Shown: positions 1-8,430 of the stretch, piece by piece | How the letters are laid out: the number at the start of each line of letters is the position of its first letter | Position numbering within the stretch: the stretch's first letter is position 1 | NCBI RefSeq assembly: GCF_001570925.1 | Contig: NZ_BCSP01000002.1 | Location: forward strand, 62,001 to 126,000 | Reading direction: 5' to 3' | DNA: 64,000 nt | DNA from: [Zimmermannella] bifida NBRC 103089 | Lineage (GTDB): Bacteria > Actinomycetota > Actinomycetes > Actinomycetales > Microbacteriaceae | Translations under genes and position numbers: made by a program | The notes under the pieces: generated by a model | Databases searched by the model: none | Seen by the model: the letters and a program-made list of their open reading frames with translations, nothing else | What the model was told of the DNA's origin: nothing

Positions 1-1
1 G

Positions 2-160
2 TCGGTCGATTCGATTCTTGAAATTGCCAGCGAAGAGGGCGTACCCATGCCCATCGTGCAACAGATCGCCGCGGTGCTCGACGGCCGGATGCATCCGACC
101 GAGCTTGCGCCACACCTTGCCACAGACGACGACGAAAACCCGAAGGGTGAAACTGCATGA
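2..160 (+). CDS. gpsA: Glycerol-3-phosphate dehydrogenase [NAD(P)+], C-terminal end (partial)
   Basis: This is the last 52 codons of a gene entering from the left edge. The peptide runs SVDSILEIASEEGVPMPI and then QQIAAVLDGR before an acidic tail. That matches the C-terminal helix of GpsA, where a V-x-MPI segment is followed by a helix ending in a short tail. GpsA reduces dihydroxyacetone phosphate to sn-glycerol-3-phosphate in the cytoplasm for phospholipid synthesis. The stop codon overlaps the ddl start codon (ATGA), so the two genes are translationally coupled. The gpsA-ddl order is the usual actinobacterial one and supports the call. Only the C-terminus is visible, so the catalytic residues cannot be checked. 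Confidence 0.75.
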   Translation, partial: SVDSILEIASEEGVPMPIVQQIAAVLDGRMHPTELAPHLATDDDENPKGETA

Positions 161-1263
161 CCGAAACAACGAACCGGACGCGCGTAATGGTGTGCTTTGG
201 TGGTCGCTCGAGCGAGCACCAGATCTCGTGCGCGACGGCGGCGGGCGTGCTCAACGCGATCAACCGCGACAAGTTTGAGGTGATTCCGGTTGGTATCACG
301 CGTCAGGGACAGTGGGTACTCGAAGAAGACCGCCCCGAAAAGTTCCGTCTCGACCCCGAAAACATGCCCGAGGTCGTCGACAATGGCACGCGCATCCTGC
401 TGCCCGATGCGGTAACCCACCGCGAAGTACGCGTCATTCGTGACGGCGAAATTTCGTCGCTCGGTGAGATCGACATTGTGTTCCCGCTGCTGCACGGCCC
501 CTACGGCGAAGACGGCACCGTGCAGGGGATGCTCGAACTCGTTGGTCTGCCGTTCGTCGGTTCCGGCGTGCTCGCCAGCGCCGCCGGTATGGACAAGCAC
601 TACACGAAGCTGGTGCTCGCCTCGGCTGGCGTGCGCGTGGCGCCAGGCCTCACCGTGCAGCAACACGACTGGGAGACCGCACACGATGACGTCACCGCGA
701 AGATCTTCGACACCTGCGACTTCCCAATGTTTGTGAAGCCCGCCCGTGCCGGTTCTTCAGTTGGGGTGTCCAAGGTCAAGGCAGCGGCCGAGCTTGATGA
801 AGCGATGCGCGTTGCGTTTGCCGAAGACGATCACGTGCTGATCGAAACCGGGATCGACGGTCGCGAACTTGAGGTCGCGGTACTCGAATCGCGCCCGGGG
901 GAGCGAGCCCGCGCATCCGTGGCCGGTGAAATTGTGATGGAACGCGGCGAGTTCTACGACTTCGAGTCGAAGTACCTCGATGCCTCGGCTGCGCGACTGA
1001 CTTGCCCGGCTGATCTCACCGACGCTGAACTTGCCGAAATGCAGGAACTCGCGATCCGCTCATTCGAAGCGCTCGGCTGCTCGAGCCTCTCGCGCGTGGA
1101 CTTCTTCTTGGACGCCGACGGCTTCTTGGTCAACGAGATCAACACGATGCCCGGGTTCACACCAATCTCGATGTTCCCGCGCTGCTGGGCCGAAACTGGC
1201 CTGGAATACCCCGAACTCATTACCGAATTGATCGAGGTCGCGCTGGCACACGCCAAGCGCTAG
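157..1263 (+). CDS. ddl: D-alanine--D-alanine ligase
   Basis: An ATP-grasp enzyme of 368 aa, the usual Ddl length. It joins two D-alanines to make the dipeptide that ends the peptidoglycan stem. The N-terminal nucleotide-binding part has GGRSSEHQIS (residues 15-24), the family S-x-E-H-x-x-S signature. HGPYGEDGT follows at about 113-121, and the C-terminal metal-binding segment reads VNEINTMPGFTPISMFP near residue 330. All are intact, so the enzyme should be active in the cytoplasm. The ATG overlaps the gpsA stop. No gene follows in the same operon: the next 269 bp hold a hairpin element and the promoter region of the amidohydrolase operon. Confidence 0.97.
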   Translation: MTETTNRTRVMVCFGGRSSEHQISCATAAGVLNAINRDKFEVIPVGITRQGQWVLEEDRPEKFRLDPENMPEVVDNGTRILLPDAVTHREVRVIRDGEISSLGEIDIVFPLLHGPYGEDGTVQGMLELVGLPFVGSGVLASAAGMDKHYTKLVLASAGVRVAPGLTVQQHDWETAHDDVTAKIFDTCDFPMFVKPARAGSSVGVSKVKAAAELDEAMRVAFAEDDHVLIETGIDGRELEVAVLESRPGERARASVAGEIVMERGEFYDFESKYLDASAARLTCPADLTDAELAEMQELAIRSFEALGCSSLSRVDFFLDADGFLVNEINTMPGFTPISMFPRCWAETGLEYPELITELIEVALAHAKR

Positions 1264-1307
1264 CGGATGCATCCGGTCGCGAAGATGTGACTGGAATACT
1301 GCAAAAT

Positions 1308-1366
1308 TTGTTGCCTGAGAAGGCTGCTATCGACATATATGTTTCAGAGGCGTTCTCAGGCAACAA
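1308..1366. repeat. 59-bp dyad element, copy A (possible terminator of ddl)
   Basis: An imperfect palindrome of 59 bp. The outer arms TTGTTGCCTGAGAA and TTCTCAGGCAACAA are perfectly complementary over 14 bp and enclose 31 nt that pair partly. A second copy of identical length lies at 5886-5944. Where the copies differ, several changes are compensatory: AA/TT here against CG/CG there, and a T-A pair against C-G. This supports a selected hairpin. It follows ddl and precedes the amidohydrolase operon. It could be a transcription terminator (only short T runs follow) or a dispersed REP-like element. Confidence 0.75.
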
Positions 1367-1435
1367 TTCTTTCCCGCGGTGGCCCGCGAGCGGAATGCAC
1401 GGGCGAGCGACAACAGCCTGGACACGATTTAGGCT

Positions 1436-1475
1436 GGGAATTTCCCGCAGTTGCCATTTATGAACGGGATACACT
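1436..1475 (+). promoter_or_regulatory. Candidate operator/promoter region of the amidohydrolase-ABC operon
   Basis: The only other notable sequence in the 269-bp gap after ddl. A perfect 11-bp palindrome, GGGAATTTCCC (1436-1446), lies just upstream of TTGCCA (1451-1456) and a -10-like TACACT (1470-1475). The spacer between these two hexamers is only 13 nt, too short for a classical sigma-70 promoter, so the exact promoter is uncertain. The palindrome could be a repressor or activator site. Confidence 0.3.
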
Positions 1476-1532
1476 AACGGCACCGCCGTACAAGAACGTG
1501 CGGAGACAAGCAACGACGCTTTCGGGAGCAAC

Positions 1533-3131
1533 ATGACATCAGCAACGGTGTTCACCCACGCTCGCATCTACGCGCGCGTTAATCAGCCGCCAACTTCTGG
1601 CGGCATCGCGGTCCAAGACGGCAAGGTCATCGCCGTCGGTGACCTTGACCACTGTCGTGCGGCAGCCGGTGCGGATGCGGCGACGGTCGCGCTCTCGGGT
1701 GCCGCGGTATTCCCCGGGTTCCATGATGCCCACATCCACACGGGCGCACTGGCGCTGCAATTTGATGCGCCGGATGTAAGCGAAGCGACTTCGTTGACGG
1801 AGGCTCTGGCACTGCTCGCGCGCTGGGCCGACGCACACCCGGGCGACGGGTGGGTTGTCGGCGGGCGTTGGGACGCAAACGAATGGGGCGAGGGCGAAAC
1901 GCTGCACCGTGAACTGCTCGATGAGATTTTCGGCGACCGTCCGGTCGTGCTCAATACGGTGGATGCGCACTCGGTTTGCGCGAGTTCGCGGGCTCTCGAG
2001 ATTGCCGGCATCACCGCGGATACTGAAGCAGCACCCGGCTCGGTCATCGAACGGGATGCCGACGGACAGCTCAACGGCATCCTGCGTGAAAATGCGAGTG
2101 ACAGCATCCGCGCCATCGCCAACCGCCAGCTGCTCGCCGACGCCGCCGACCTGCTTGCGGGAGTGCAGCGCCACCTGCACGCGCGAGGAATCACCGCGAT
2201 CACCGACTTCGATGGTGAAGAGGTGCGTCAGGGGTTCACCGCGCTGGCCGCAGCCGGAAAGCTGCGTCTGCGCGTGCGCAAGGGGATTCCCATGGGCGAG
2301 CTGGATCGCGCCATTGCCGAGGGGCGAACATCGGGTGACGGCGACGATTGGCTGATCACCGGCCCGGTCAAGCTGTTCAGCGACGGCGCGCTCGGCTCGC
2401 ACACCGCGCTGATGCACGAGGGTTACGAAGGCGACCGTTGCAATTGCGGTGTCGAAGTGATCAGCGTGCCAAACCTCACCGAGACGGTGGAGCGCGCGAA
2501 CTCGAACGGAATTGCCGTTGCCACCCATGCGATTGGTGACCGCGCGAATACCAACGTGCTCGATGCGTACGAAGCCACGAAGGATTGCACCCGCGCTAAC
2601 GACCTCCACAACAGCATCGAACATGCCCAGCACCTCGCACCGCGCGACATCGAACGGTTCTACGAGCTGCAGGTGACCGCATCCATGCAACCAATTCACT
2701 GCACGGGTGATTTTCCGCTCAGCGTCAACCTGCTCGGCGAACGCGACACCCTCCACTACCCGTGGTGCACGCTACGCAAGGCGGGCGTACGGGTTGCATT
2801 CGGCTCAGATGGGCCGATCGAGCCTGTGGAACCGATGTACGGCATCCACGCTGCCGTGACCCGGCAACGTCGCGACAACGAACCTGCCGGCGGGCGCGAA
2901 CCGAGCGAGCGGCTGCCACTCGACCAAGCGCTGCTGGCCTACACCGAAGCGCCCGCATCGATGGATGAGCGCGAAGCTGTGCGAGGACGCATCGAACCGG
3001 GCGCCTATGCCGACTTCGTGGCCCTCAACGCCGACCCGTACGACACCCATCCCGCCGACCTATGGAAGCTCGGCGTCACCGAAACGATCGTCGCGGGTGA
3101 ACCCGTGTACCGAACCGAAGGAGCAGCGTAA
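1533..3131 (+). CDS. Amidohydrolase family protein (YtcJ-like, Amidohydro_3)
   Basis: A metal-dependent amidohydrolase of 532 aa, the usual length of the YtcJ group. The N-terminal beta-sandwich leads into the TIM-barrel metal motif FHDAHIH (H67 and H69). A KLFSDGALGSH segment lies near residue 280, SIEHAQH around 365, and the metal-binding aspartate in AFGSDGPIEP near 425. There is no signal peptide, so it is cytoplasmic. The substrate is unknown; the family hydrolyses amides, N-acyl amino acids and related compounds. The ATG is preceded by GGGAG. The stop overlaps the start of a lipoprotein of a polar amino-acid ABC importer. Co-transcription suggests that the imported compound, or one derived from it, is its substrate; that is inference. 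Confidence 0.88.
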   Translation: MTSATVFTHARIYARVNQPPTSGGIAVQDGKVIAVGDLDHCRAAAGADAATVALSGAAVFPGFHDAHIHTGALALQFDAPDVSEATSLTEALALLARWADAHPGDGWVVGGRWDANEWGEGETLHRELLDEIFGDRPVVLNTVDAHSVCASSRALEIAGITADTEAAPGSVIERDADGQLNGILRENASDSIRAIANRQLLADAADLLAGVQRHLHARGITAITDFDGEEVRQGFTALAAAGKLRLRVRKGIPMGELDRAIAEGRTSGDGDDWLITGPVKLFSDGALGSHTALMHEGYEGDRCNCGVEVISVPNLTETVERANSNGIAVATHAIGDRANTNVLDAYEATKDCTRANDLHNSIEHAQHLAPRDIERFYELQVTASMQPIHCTGDFPLSVNLLGERDTLHYPWCTLRKAGVRVAFGSDGPIEPVEPMYGIHAAVTRQRRDNEPAGGREPSERLPLDQALLAYTEAPASMDEREAVRGRIEPGAYADFVALNADPYDTHPADLWKLGVTETIVAGEPVYRTEGAA

Positions 3132-4090
3132 TGAGCTGGATTCGACGCGCGGGCGTGCTTGCCACCACCGCCGCACTGACCGTGTCACTCACCGGATGCG
3201 GCGGCCAATGGCTGTGGGAAGTTGAAGAACAAAAGCACGTCGATCTTGCCGATGTCCAATACTGGCCAGTGCCCGGAGAAGAGCGCGCCAAGGACGTGAT
3301 TGAAGCGATTGAGCCAGATGCCGATATCAACGCCATGGTGCCCGACGAATACCGCGGTCGCGCGGTCAAATGGACCACCTCGGTCGGGTATCCGCCGATG
3401 GAGATGTACGCCTCAAACGGCAAAGACATCATCGGTGTGGATGCGGCGATCAGCCAGGCGGTCATGCGCCGGATGGGGCTCGAGATGTCGATCGAGAACC
3501 AGGAATTCAACTCACAGATCCCGGGCATCATGTCGGGCCGCTACGACGTGGTGATCAGCTCGATGACCGACAACGAAGAGCGTCGTCAAACAACCACCTT
3601 CGTTGACTACGTGCAGGCGGGTAACGCCTTCTTGGTGCCGAAGGGCAACCCCGACGGTGTGAACGAACCGATGGATCTGTGCGGTAAGACCATCGCAGTT
3701 GTTGACGCCGGTTCGAGCGCCGCCGTCGTCGAAGAGTTCTCGAAGGGCTGCACCGAAGCGGGAAAGCCGGAATACAAGATCCTGCCGTTTGAGGGTGACC
3801 AGAACGTCAACCTGGCGCTCAAGAGCGGCCGCGCCGACGCCACCGTCACCGACTATCCAGTCGCGCAATGGCACGCATCCAAGCCCGAAAACAACATGAC
3901 CTCGGTGCCGATCGAAGGCGGCGAGAGCATCTGGGGCATCGGTCTCGGTAATGACGACCCAGAGTTCGCGAAGGCCATGCAGGCGTCGCTGCAGTCACTC
4001 ATCGACGACGGAACCTACGCCGAGATCCTCAAGGCCTGGGACGTCGAAAACATGGCGATCGACAGCGCCACCATCAACGGCGGCGAATAG
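3131..4090 (+). CDS. Polar amino-acid ABC transporter, substrate-binding lipoprotein
   Basis: A family 3 solute-binding protein of 319 aa. The N-terminus has a short basic segment, a hydrophobic core and a lipobox LTGC (around residues 19-22), so it is a membrane-anchored lipoprotein facing outward. Typical family segments follow: TTSVGYPPMEMYASNG near the start of lobe 1, DVVISSMTDNEERR in the first lobe, GRADATVTDYPVA in the second, and a C-terminal DGTYAEILKAW. Its ATG overlaps the amidohydrolase stop (TAATG). It is followed by permease and ATPase genes, giving a full importer. The ligand is probably an amino acid or a small nitrogenous compound; the exact one cannot be read from the sequence. 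Confidence 0.92.
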   Translation: MSWIRRAGVLATTAALTVSLTGCGGQWLWEVEEQKHVDLADVQYWPVPGEERAKDVIEAIEPDADINAMVPDEYRGRAVKWTTSVGYPPMEMYASNGKDIIGVDAAISQAVMRRMGLEMSIENQEFNSQIPGIMSGRYDVVISSMTDNEERRQTTTFVDYVQAGNAFLVPKGNPDGVNEPMDLCGKTIAVVDAGSSAAVVEEFSKGCTEAGKPEYKILPFEGDQNVNLALKSGRADATVTDYPVAQWHASKPENNMTSVPIEGGESIWGIGLGNDDPEFAKAMQASLQSLIDDGTYAEILKAWDVENMAIDSATINGGE

Positions 4091-4123
4091 CCCGTCCCGA
4101 CACCCAACGATTGGAAACCACTC

Positions 4124-5071
4124 ATGTCGCAACGACGGACAACGCCGTTCGTAGCTGAAGACGGAGCCGAGATCGGTATCGCCCGCCGTCACCACCCGAT
4201 GCGGTGGGTGATTGGCGCCATCGCCCTCGGCATCGCCATCTGGATCCTGAGCATCGTGCTCTTCAACCCGAAGATCCACTGGAACGAAGTCGGCAAGTAC
4301 CTCTTCGACGAACGCATTCTCGCGGGTATTTGGGTCACCATCATCATCAGTATCGTGGCGACGGTGCTCGGCCTCGTGCTCGGTGTGGTCATCGCCGTGA
4401 TGAAGCTCTCGCACAACCCCGTGCTCAAATGGCTTGCCGAAGGGTACATCTGGTTCTTCCGCGGCACACCCGTGCTCGTGCAACTGATCTTCTGGTTCAA
4501 CCTGGCATTCCTGCTGCCGTACATCACCATCCAAATTCCGTGGACTCTCATCGGCTATCGCTGGGACACAAACGTCCTCATCGCCGGCAACACCGCGGCC
4601 GTGCTCGGACTGGGCCTCAACCTCGCCGCCTACTTTGCCGAAACCGTGCGTGCAGGCATCCTGGCCATCGACACCGGTCAGACCGAAGCCGCGCTCGCGG
4701 GTGGAATGACCCGCAGCCAAGCAATGCGCCTGGTGGTGCTGCCACAGGCCCTGCGCATCATCATTCCGCCCACCGCCAACGAGTTCATCTCGATGCTCAA
4801 GACCACATCGCTCATCGTGGTTGTGGCCGGCAACGACCTCATGACCGAAGCCAGCAAGATCTACAAGCAGAACAACATGATCATCGAGCTGCTGATCGTG
4901 GCGAGCATCTGGTACATGGTGATGACCGCGATCGCGACGTACTTCCAATCGTTGCTCGAGAAGCGATTCGGTAAGGATCGCGTGCGACAAATGAAGCCGG
5001 GAAGCACCCAAAGTCGCATTCTGAATCTCGCAACTGGCAGCATCCGGTTGCCGAACCGTCAGGGGAAGTAA
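4124..5071 (+). CDS. Polar amino-acid ABC transporter permease
   Basis: A HisM/GlnP-type inner-membrane permease of 315 aa. A hydrophilic N-terminus of about 25 residues precedes the first membrane helix. Several more helices follow, with the amino-acid permease segment YFAETVRAGILAIDTGQTEAA (about residues 170-190). The ATPase-contacting EAA-like loop is next: AGGMTRSQAMRLVVLPQALRI. It is a little longer than most permeases of the family because of the N-terminal tail. Only one permease gene is present, so a homodimer is expected. The gene lies 33 bp after the binding protein and two bases before the ATPase gene. Confidence 0.93.
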   Translation: MSQRRTTPFVAEDGAEIGIARRHHPMRWVIGAIALGIAIWILSIVLFNPKIHWNEVGKYLFDERILAGIWVTIIISIVATVLGLVLGVVIAVMKLSHNPVLKWLAEGYIWFFRGTPVLVQLIFWFNLAFLLPYITIQIPWTLIGYRWDTNVLIAGNTAAVLGLGLNLAAYFAETVRAGILAIDTGQTEAALAGGMTRSQAMRLVVLPQALRIIIPPTANEFISMLKTTSLIVVVAGNDLMTEASKIYKQNNMIIELLIVASIWYMVMTAIATYFQSLLEKRFGKDRVRQMKPGSTQSRILNLATGSIRLPNRQGK

Positions 5072-5073
5072 AC

Positions 5074-5847
5074 ATGAACGAGACGAATACGCCACTGGTG
5101 CGGGCGCGAGGCGTTCGCAAGTCGTTTGGCGACGTCGAGGTGCTCAAAGGCATCGACTTTGAAGTGGCACGCGGCGAAGTCAGCGTGATCATCGGGCCGT
5201 CGGGCTCGGGCAAATCGACGTTCTTGCGTGCCATGAACGGTCTCGAGACGATCGATGCCGGCAGCCTGAAGGTGTGCGGCGACGAGGTCGGTTACACGTT
5301 TGCGGATGGCCGAGCGCACGAGTGGACTGACAAGCGTTTTGCGCAGTTCCGTTCGAAGATCGGCATGGTGTTTCAGCGGTTCAACCTGTACTCGCACATG
5401 GACGCGATGGAAAACGTGGCGCTGAGCCTGATCCACGTCAAGGGGATGAAGGCGAAGGATGCGCACGAAATCGCGCGCGAAGAGCTGGCGCGGGTTGGTC
5501 TTGCCGATCACGCGACGAAGCGGCCGCATCAGCTTTCGGGCGGTCAACAACAGCGCGTGGCGATTGCGCGGGCGCTGGCATTGAAGCCCGAGTTGATGCT
5601 CTTTGATGAGCCGACCTCGGCGCTTGACCCGGAGCTGGTGGGAGAGGTGCTGCAGATCATGAAGCAGCTCGCGGCCGAGGGCATGACGATGGTTGTGGTC
5701 ACGCACGAGATCGGGTTCGCGCGTGAGGTGGGGGACTCGCTGGCGTTCTTTGACCAGGGCGTTGTGGTTGAGAAGCGCGCGCCGCGTGAGCTGTTGACCG
5801 AGACCTCGTCGATCCGCATCAAGAACTTCTTGGATGCGGTGAAGTAG
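5074..5847 (+). CDS. Polar amino-acid ABC transporter ATP-binding protein (GlnQ-like)
   Basis: The cytoplasmic ATPase of the importer, 257 aa. Walker A is GPSGSGKST, the Q-loop lies in GMVFQRFNLYSHM, the ABC signature is LSGGQQQRV, and Walker B with the D-loop is LMLFDEPTSALD. The switch histidine is in VVTHEIGFA. All are intact. An insertion of about 15 residues before the Q-loop (CGDEVGYTFADGRAHEWTD) is slightly longer than in E. coli GlnQ. It is the last gene of the four-gene operon, and the second copy of the 59-bp dyad follows 38 bp after its stop. Confidence 0.95.
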   Translation: MNETNTPLVRARGVRKSFGDVEVLKGIDFEVARGEVSVIIGPSGSGKSTFLRAMNGLETIDAGSLKVCGDEVGYTFADGRAHEWTDKRFAQFRSKIGMVFQRFNLYSHMDAMENVALSLIHVKGMKAKDAHEIAREELARVGLADHATKRPHQLSGGQQQRVAIARALALKPELMLFDEPTSALDPELVGEVLQIMKQLAAEGMTMVVVTHEIGFAREVGDSLAFFDQGVVVEKRAPRELLTETSSIRIKNFLDAVK

Positions 5848-5885
5848 GCGCGGTTCGACCTCGCAGCGGGCCGAACCGGCAAGAA

Positions 5886-5944
5886 TTGTTGCCTGAGCGG
5901 GCCTCCAACGACATATGTGTGTCGGAGGTGCGCTCAGGCAACAA
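5886..5944. repeat. 59-bp dyad element, copy B
   Basis: The same length and outer arms as copy A at 1308: TTGTTGCCTGAG paired with CTCAGGCAACAA. Inside, CG/CG extends the stem and CCTCC pairs with GGAGG around a central ACATATGT. Copies A and B share about 22 of the 35 inner bases. Paired differences are often compensatory, and two mismatched positions are unpaired in both copies. It lies between convergent genes (ABC ATPase on plus, small gene on minus), where a bidirectional terminator is expected. It closes the four-gene operon that copy A precedes. Confidence 0.75.
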
Positions 5945-5975
5945 TATTTTTCGGGCGTGGATGCGGCGGCTGGGT

Positions 5976-6452
5976 CTAGTCTTCGAGTTCTGCGAGCTGT
6001 TCGGGCGTGAGCAGCGGGCGTTTGCCCGAGGTTGCGGTGAATCCGGTGTGACTGCCGTCCTTGACGGTTGCCCAGACGTAGCCGCCGTTGGCGCTATCGA
6101 TCCAGATGAAATGCGTGAGCCCTGGGGACTCGTTGACGATCTCGCAGTGGTCATAACCAATTTTGGGAAACAGCGCTTCCCCCATGCGCTCCACCATGGC
6201 GTGGGGGAGCGCTGCTGTCCTCATCGGTGAAGTCCGGTACTCACCGGTTTCGGAAGCTGGCATGAGCTGCAATTGGTGCCGGGGTGCTGTGCTGAGCGGC
6301 GCCCAAGTGGTGCCACCTTGGTCCTCAAGGTCTGAGATGAATGTGTCGATGATCGGAATGACCGTCTTGCTATAGTGCGCAGTCGTCTCCCGTTCTGCAA
6401 AAGGGCTGGTGTATTCGCGTTCTAATAGCAGCGCGACGGCAATTTCGTTCAA
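5976..6452 (-). CDS. Hypothetical protein downstream of DUF1023 gene (possible immunity partner)
   Basis: A 158-aa protein that I do not recognise by family. It begins with TTG, the first possible start after an in-frame stop, and lies 8 nt behind the stop of the DUF1023 gene, so the two are probably coupled. There is no signal peptide or clear membrane helix, and the composition is soluble alpha/beta (SANGGYVWATVKDGS near the C-terminus). Small proteins in this position behind large type VII-linked effector-like genes are often immunity proteins. That is context only, not sequence evidence. The base composition is lower in GC than the flanking core genes. Confidence 0.65.
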   Translation of the reverse strand: MNEIAVALLLEREYTSPFAERETTAHYSKTVIPIIDTFISDLEDQGGTTWAPLSTAPRHQLQLMPASETGEYRTSPMRTAALPHAMVERMGEALFPKIGYDHCEIVNESPGLTHFIWIDSANGGYVWATVKDGSHTGFTATSGKRPLLTPEQLAELED

Positions 6453-6460
6453 CGATCCAC

Positions 6461-8419
6461 TTACTTTCTGTCTTTATCTACGACGACGCCGGCAAGGTCG
6501 TCAATAATTGGAGAGCGAACGGTGCCGCGCAAATCGTTTTGCTTTCCTTGTTGCTCGCCATCCCAGGTGAATTGGTCAGGATTATTTGGGTTTGGCAGGT
6601 AAGCGCCATGCTCGCTAATAGGATTGACCCTGCTAATAGGATTGACGAAGTCGAAGGCTTGTTTTAGCAGGCCGGGCTTGTTTTCTGTGCCGCCGGTTAC
6701 CGTAAGGGATGCATCATCGGAAAGCTCGTTGATGCCGTCCATGTCGGAAGGGTTGATACCAAACTCATCTGCGTAGTCCGAAGCGCCTGAGATGTCCACA
6801 TTGTATTTGGGGTGTCGCCCGGTCGTATCGGTCTCGATCTTAATGTCGTCCTTCGTGGCATTGAGGATGTCAGCGCCAAGAGCGATGTTGCCGCCGATGC
6901 CTTGGATCGCATCTTTAGACGGGACCGCCGATACGTGGGCGGTGCCACTGTCGAGATTGTATTCTCTGATATCGCTGGCGCCAGCTCCAGGCGAACCAAA
7001 CATGGCGAGGTCGTCAACGACATCATTGTCAACCTGTGTTGCGGCCATTCCAGCGGTCGTTGAGCCATAGGAATGTCCCATGAGCGTCATGTGGGGCTCG
7101 GGGTTTGTAGCGTTGTAGGCTCGCGACGCGCTGACACCTTCGAGGAAGTTGGTGAGATTCCCAGCGCCTTCGCGAGCACGTGCCGTTGGATCAGCGACGT
7201 CGCCTGCGAGTTCGAGAGTTGTTGGTGGCTCGTAATCGAGATATGTGATGGTTGCAATATCCGACTTGTCAATGCCGTGGTTTGCGGCGGCTACATTTCG
7301 TAGATTCTCGTTTGCATCTACGTATCCAAAGAAGTTCTCATCAATATCGGTGTTCATTCCGGGGACGAACGTATTGATATACGCCGCATTGTCGATGTCG
7401 CCGGTCGCGACAATTGCACGATCTATTTCAATACCGTCTTTATCGAGTGCGTAGTACAGTAGTGAAGTATCGGACCGACTGTTAAGTTCATCCTTGAACT
7501 TCGTCACGCTGTCCCGATGCCTAACAGCATCGTTATATTTCTCGATTGATCCGAACTCTTCCGCAGCTAGCTCTTCGAATCGTTGATATGCGAGCCCGGC
7601 TTGGTAAGGGTTTCCGTTACGTTCATGCTCTTGAGCCGTCAAGAGCGCATCGTGGGCAGCCGAGTTATCAAGCCGTTCCCTGGCCATGCGAATCTGATTA
7701 TCCAGGCTCAATCGCGCCGCTTTATCTCTGGACGCCCCATCGATACCATCAAGTCCCATAATGAGGTCCGGATCCTCGGCGATCAGTCGGTCTTTTTCGT
7801 CCTGTGACAGCGCGCTCCACGCGGCTGCAGCTTCCTTTGGGGTCATCGACGCGTTGATAGGACCACTTGCTGACATGGAAGGTTCGATATCGCCCGCTTC
7901 AACTGAACTCAGCGACGCAGAGTAGCCGGTATCGACGCGCCGAGCGTCATCGAGTACCGCGTGCGTGCGTTGTTCCAGTGCGCTGCGTTGTCTCTCGGCT
8001 TCCATCGATTCCGCCATATACAACTCTGGAAAATTCGGTAGATACGCCTCAATACGTGCAAGCCGTCCTGGAGATACCGAAACGTTTCCAGCGCCACCTT
8101 CAATGACAAGTTCTTGCACCGATGCGGTTTGTTCGCAAGCTTCTGCATCCTGCTTGCAACATTCAACGCCTTCTTGTGCCGTACTGGTCGCCTCGATCGC
8201 GTACGTGAGCGATGCTTCAACCTTGGCGAGTTCGCCAACGCGGTGGCTGAACCAAGACTTCATCTTTCGAACAGTGTCGCCGTCTGAAGCGATGGCACCG
8301 CTTGCGCCATTCAGCTGAATGCTGGCATTCAAAACGTTGGCGCGGTTTGTCTTCAGCTCCATGCCGGCTCGATCGAGTTCCGAGGCCCGCCACATGAGGA
8401 TGTTGCTCCAAGTAACCAT
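6461..8419 (-). CDS. Alpha/beta hydrolase, DUF1023-type, with N-terminal helical (WXG100/LXG-like) region
   Basis: A 652-aa two-part protein. Residues 1 to about 250 are mostly helical with repeated heptad-like stretches and a W-S-N/W-R opening, as in proteins handed to type VII (ESX) secretion. Residues from about 320 hold an alpha/beta hydrolase of the DUF1023 kind: FVPGMNTD, TYLDYEPP and the nucleophile elbow GHSYGS, in which Ser is the likely nucleophile. The start has a good GGAG site. It lies just behind a small WXG100-like gene and ahead of a small coupled gene, a layout seen in actinobacterial ESX-linked effector loci. No signal peptide is seen. Codons such as ATA, GTA and TTA are more frequent than in the neighbours, suggesting transfer. 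The substrate is unknown. Confidence 0.82.
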   Translation of the reverse strand: MVTWSNILMWRASELDRAGMELKTNRANVLNASIQLNGASGAIASDGDTVRKMKSWFSHRVGELAKVEASLTYAIEATSTAQEGVECCKQDAEACEQTASVQELVIEGGAGNVSVSPGRLARIEAYLPNFPELYMAESMEAERQRSALEQRTHAVLDDARRVDTGYSASLSSVEAGDIEPSMSASGPINASMTPKEAAAAWSALSQDEKDRLIAEDPDLIMGLDGIDGASRDKAARLSLDNQIRMARERLDNSAAHDALLTAQEHERNGNPYQAGLAYQRFEELAAEEFGSIEKYNDAVRHRDSVTKFKDELNSRSDTSLLYYALDKDGIEIDRAIVATGDIDNAAYINTFVPGMNTDIDENFFGYVDANENLRNVAAANHGIDKSDIATITYLDYEPPTTLELAGDVADPTARAREGAGNLTNFLEGVSASRAYNATNPEPHMTLMGHSYGSTTAGMAATQVDNDVVDDLAMFGSPGAGASDIREYNLDSGTAHVSAVPSKDAIQGIGGNIALGADILNATKDDIKIETDTTGRHPKYNVDISGASDYADEFGINPSDMDGINELSDDASLTVTGGTENKPGLLKQAFDFVNPISRVNPISEHGAYLPNPNNPDQFTWDGEQQGKQNDLRGTVRSPIIDDLAGVVVDKDRK

Positions 8420-8430
8420 CGCGATACTCC

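Noticed and set aside
3995-5095. Minus-strand frame opposite the ABC permease
   Set aside because: His/Asp-rich shadow with no recognisable motif; the permease on the plus strand is certain.
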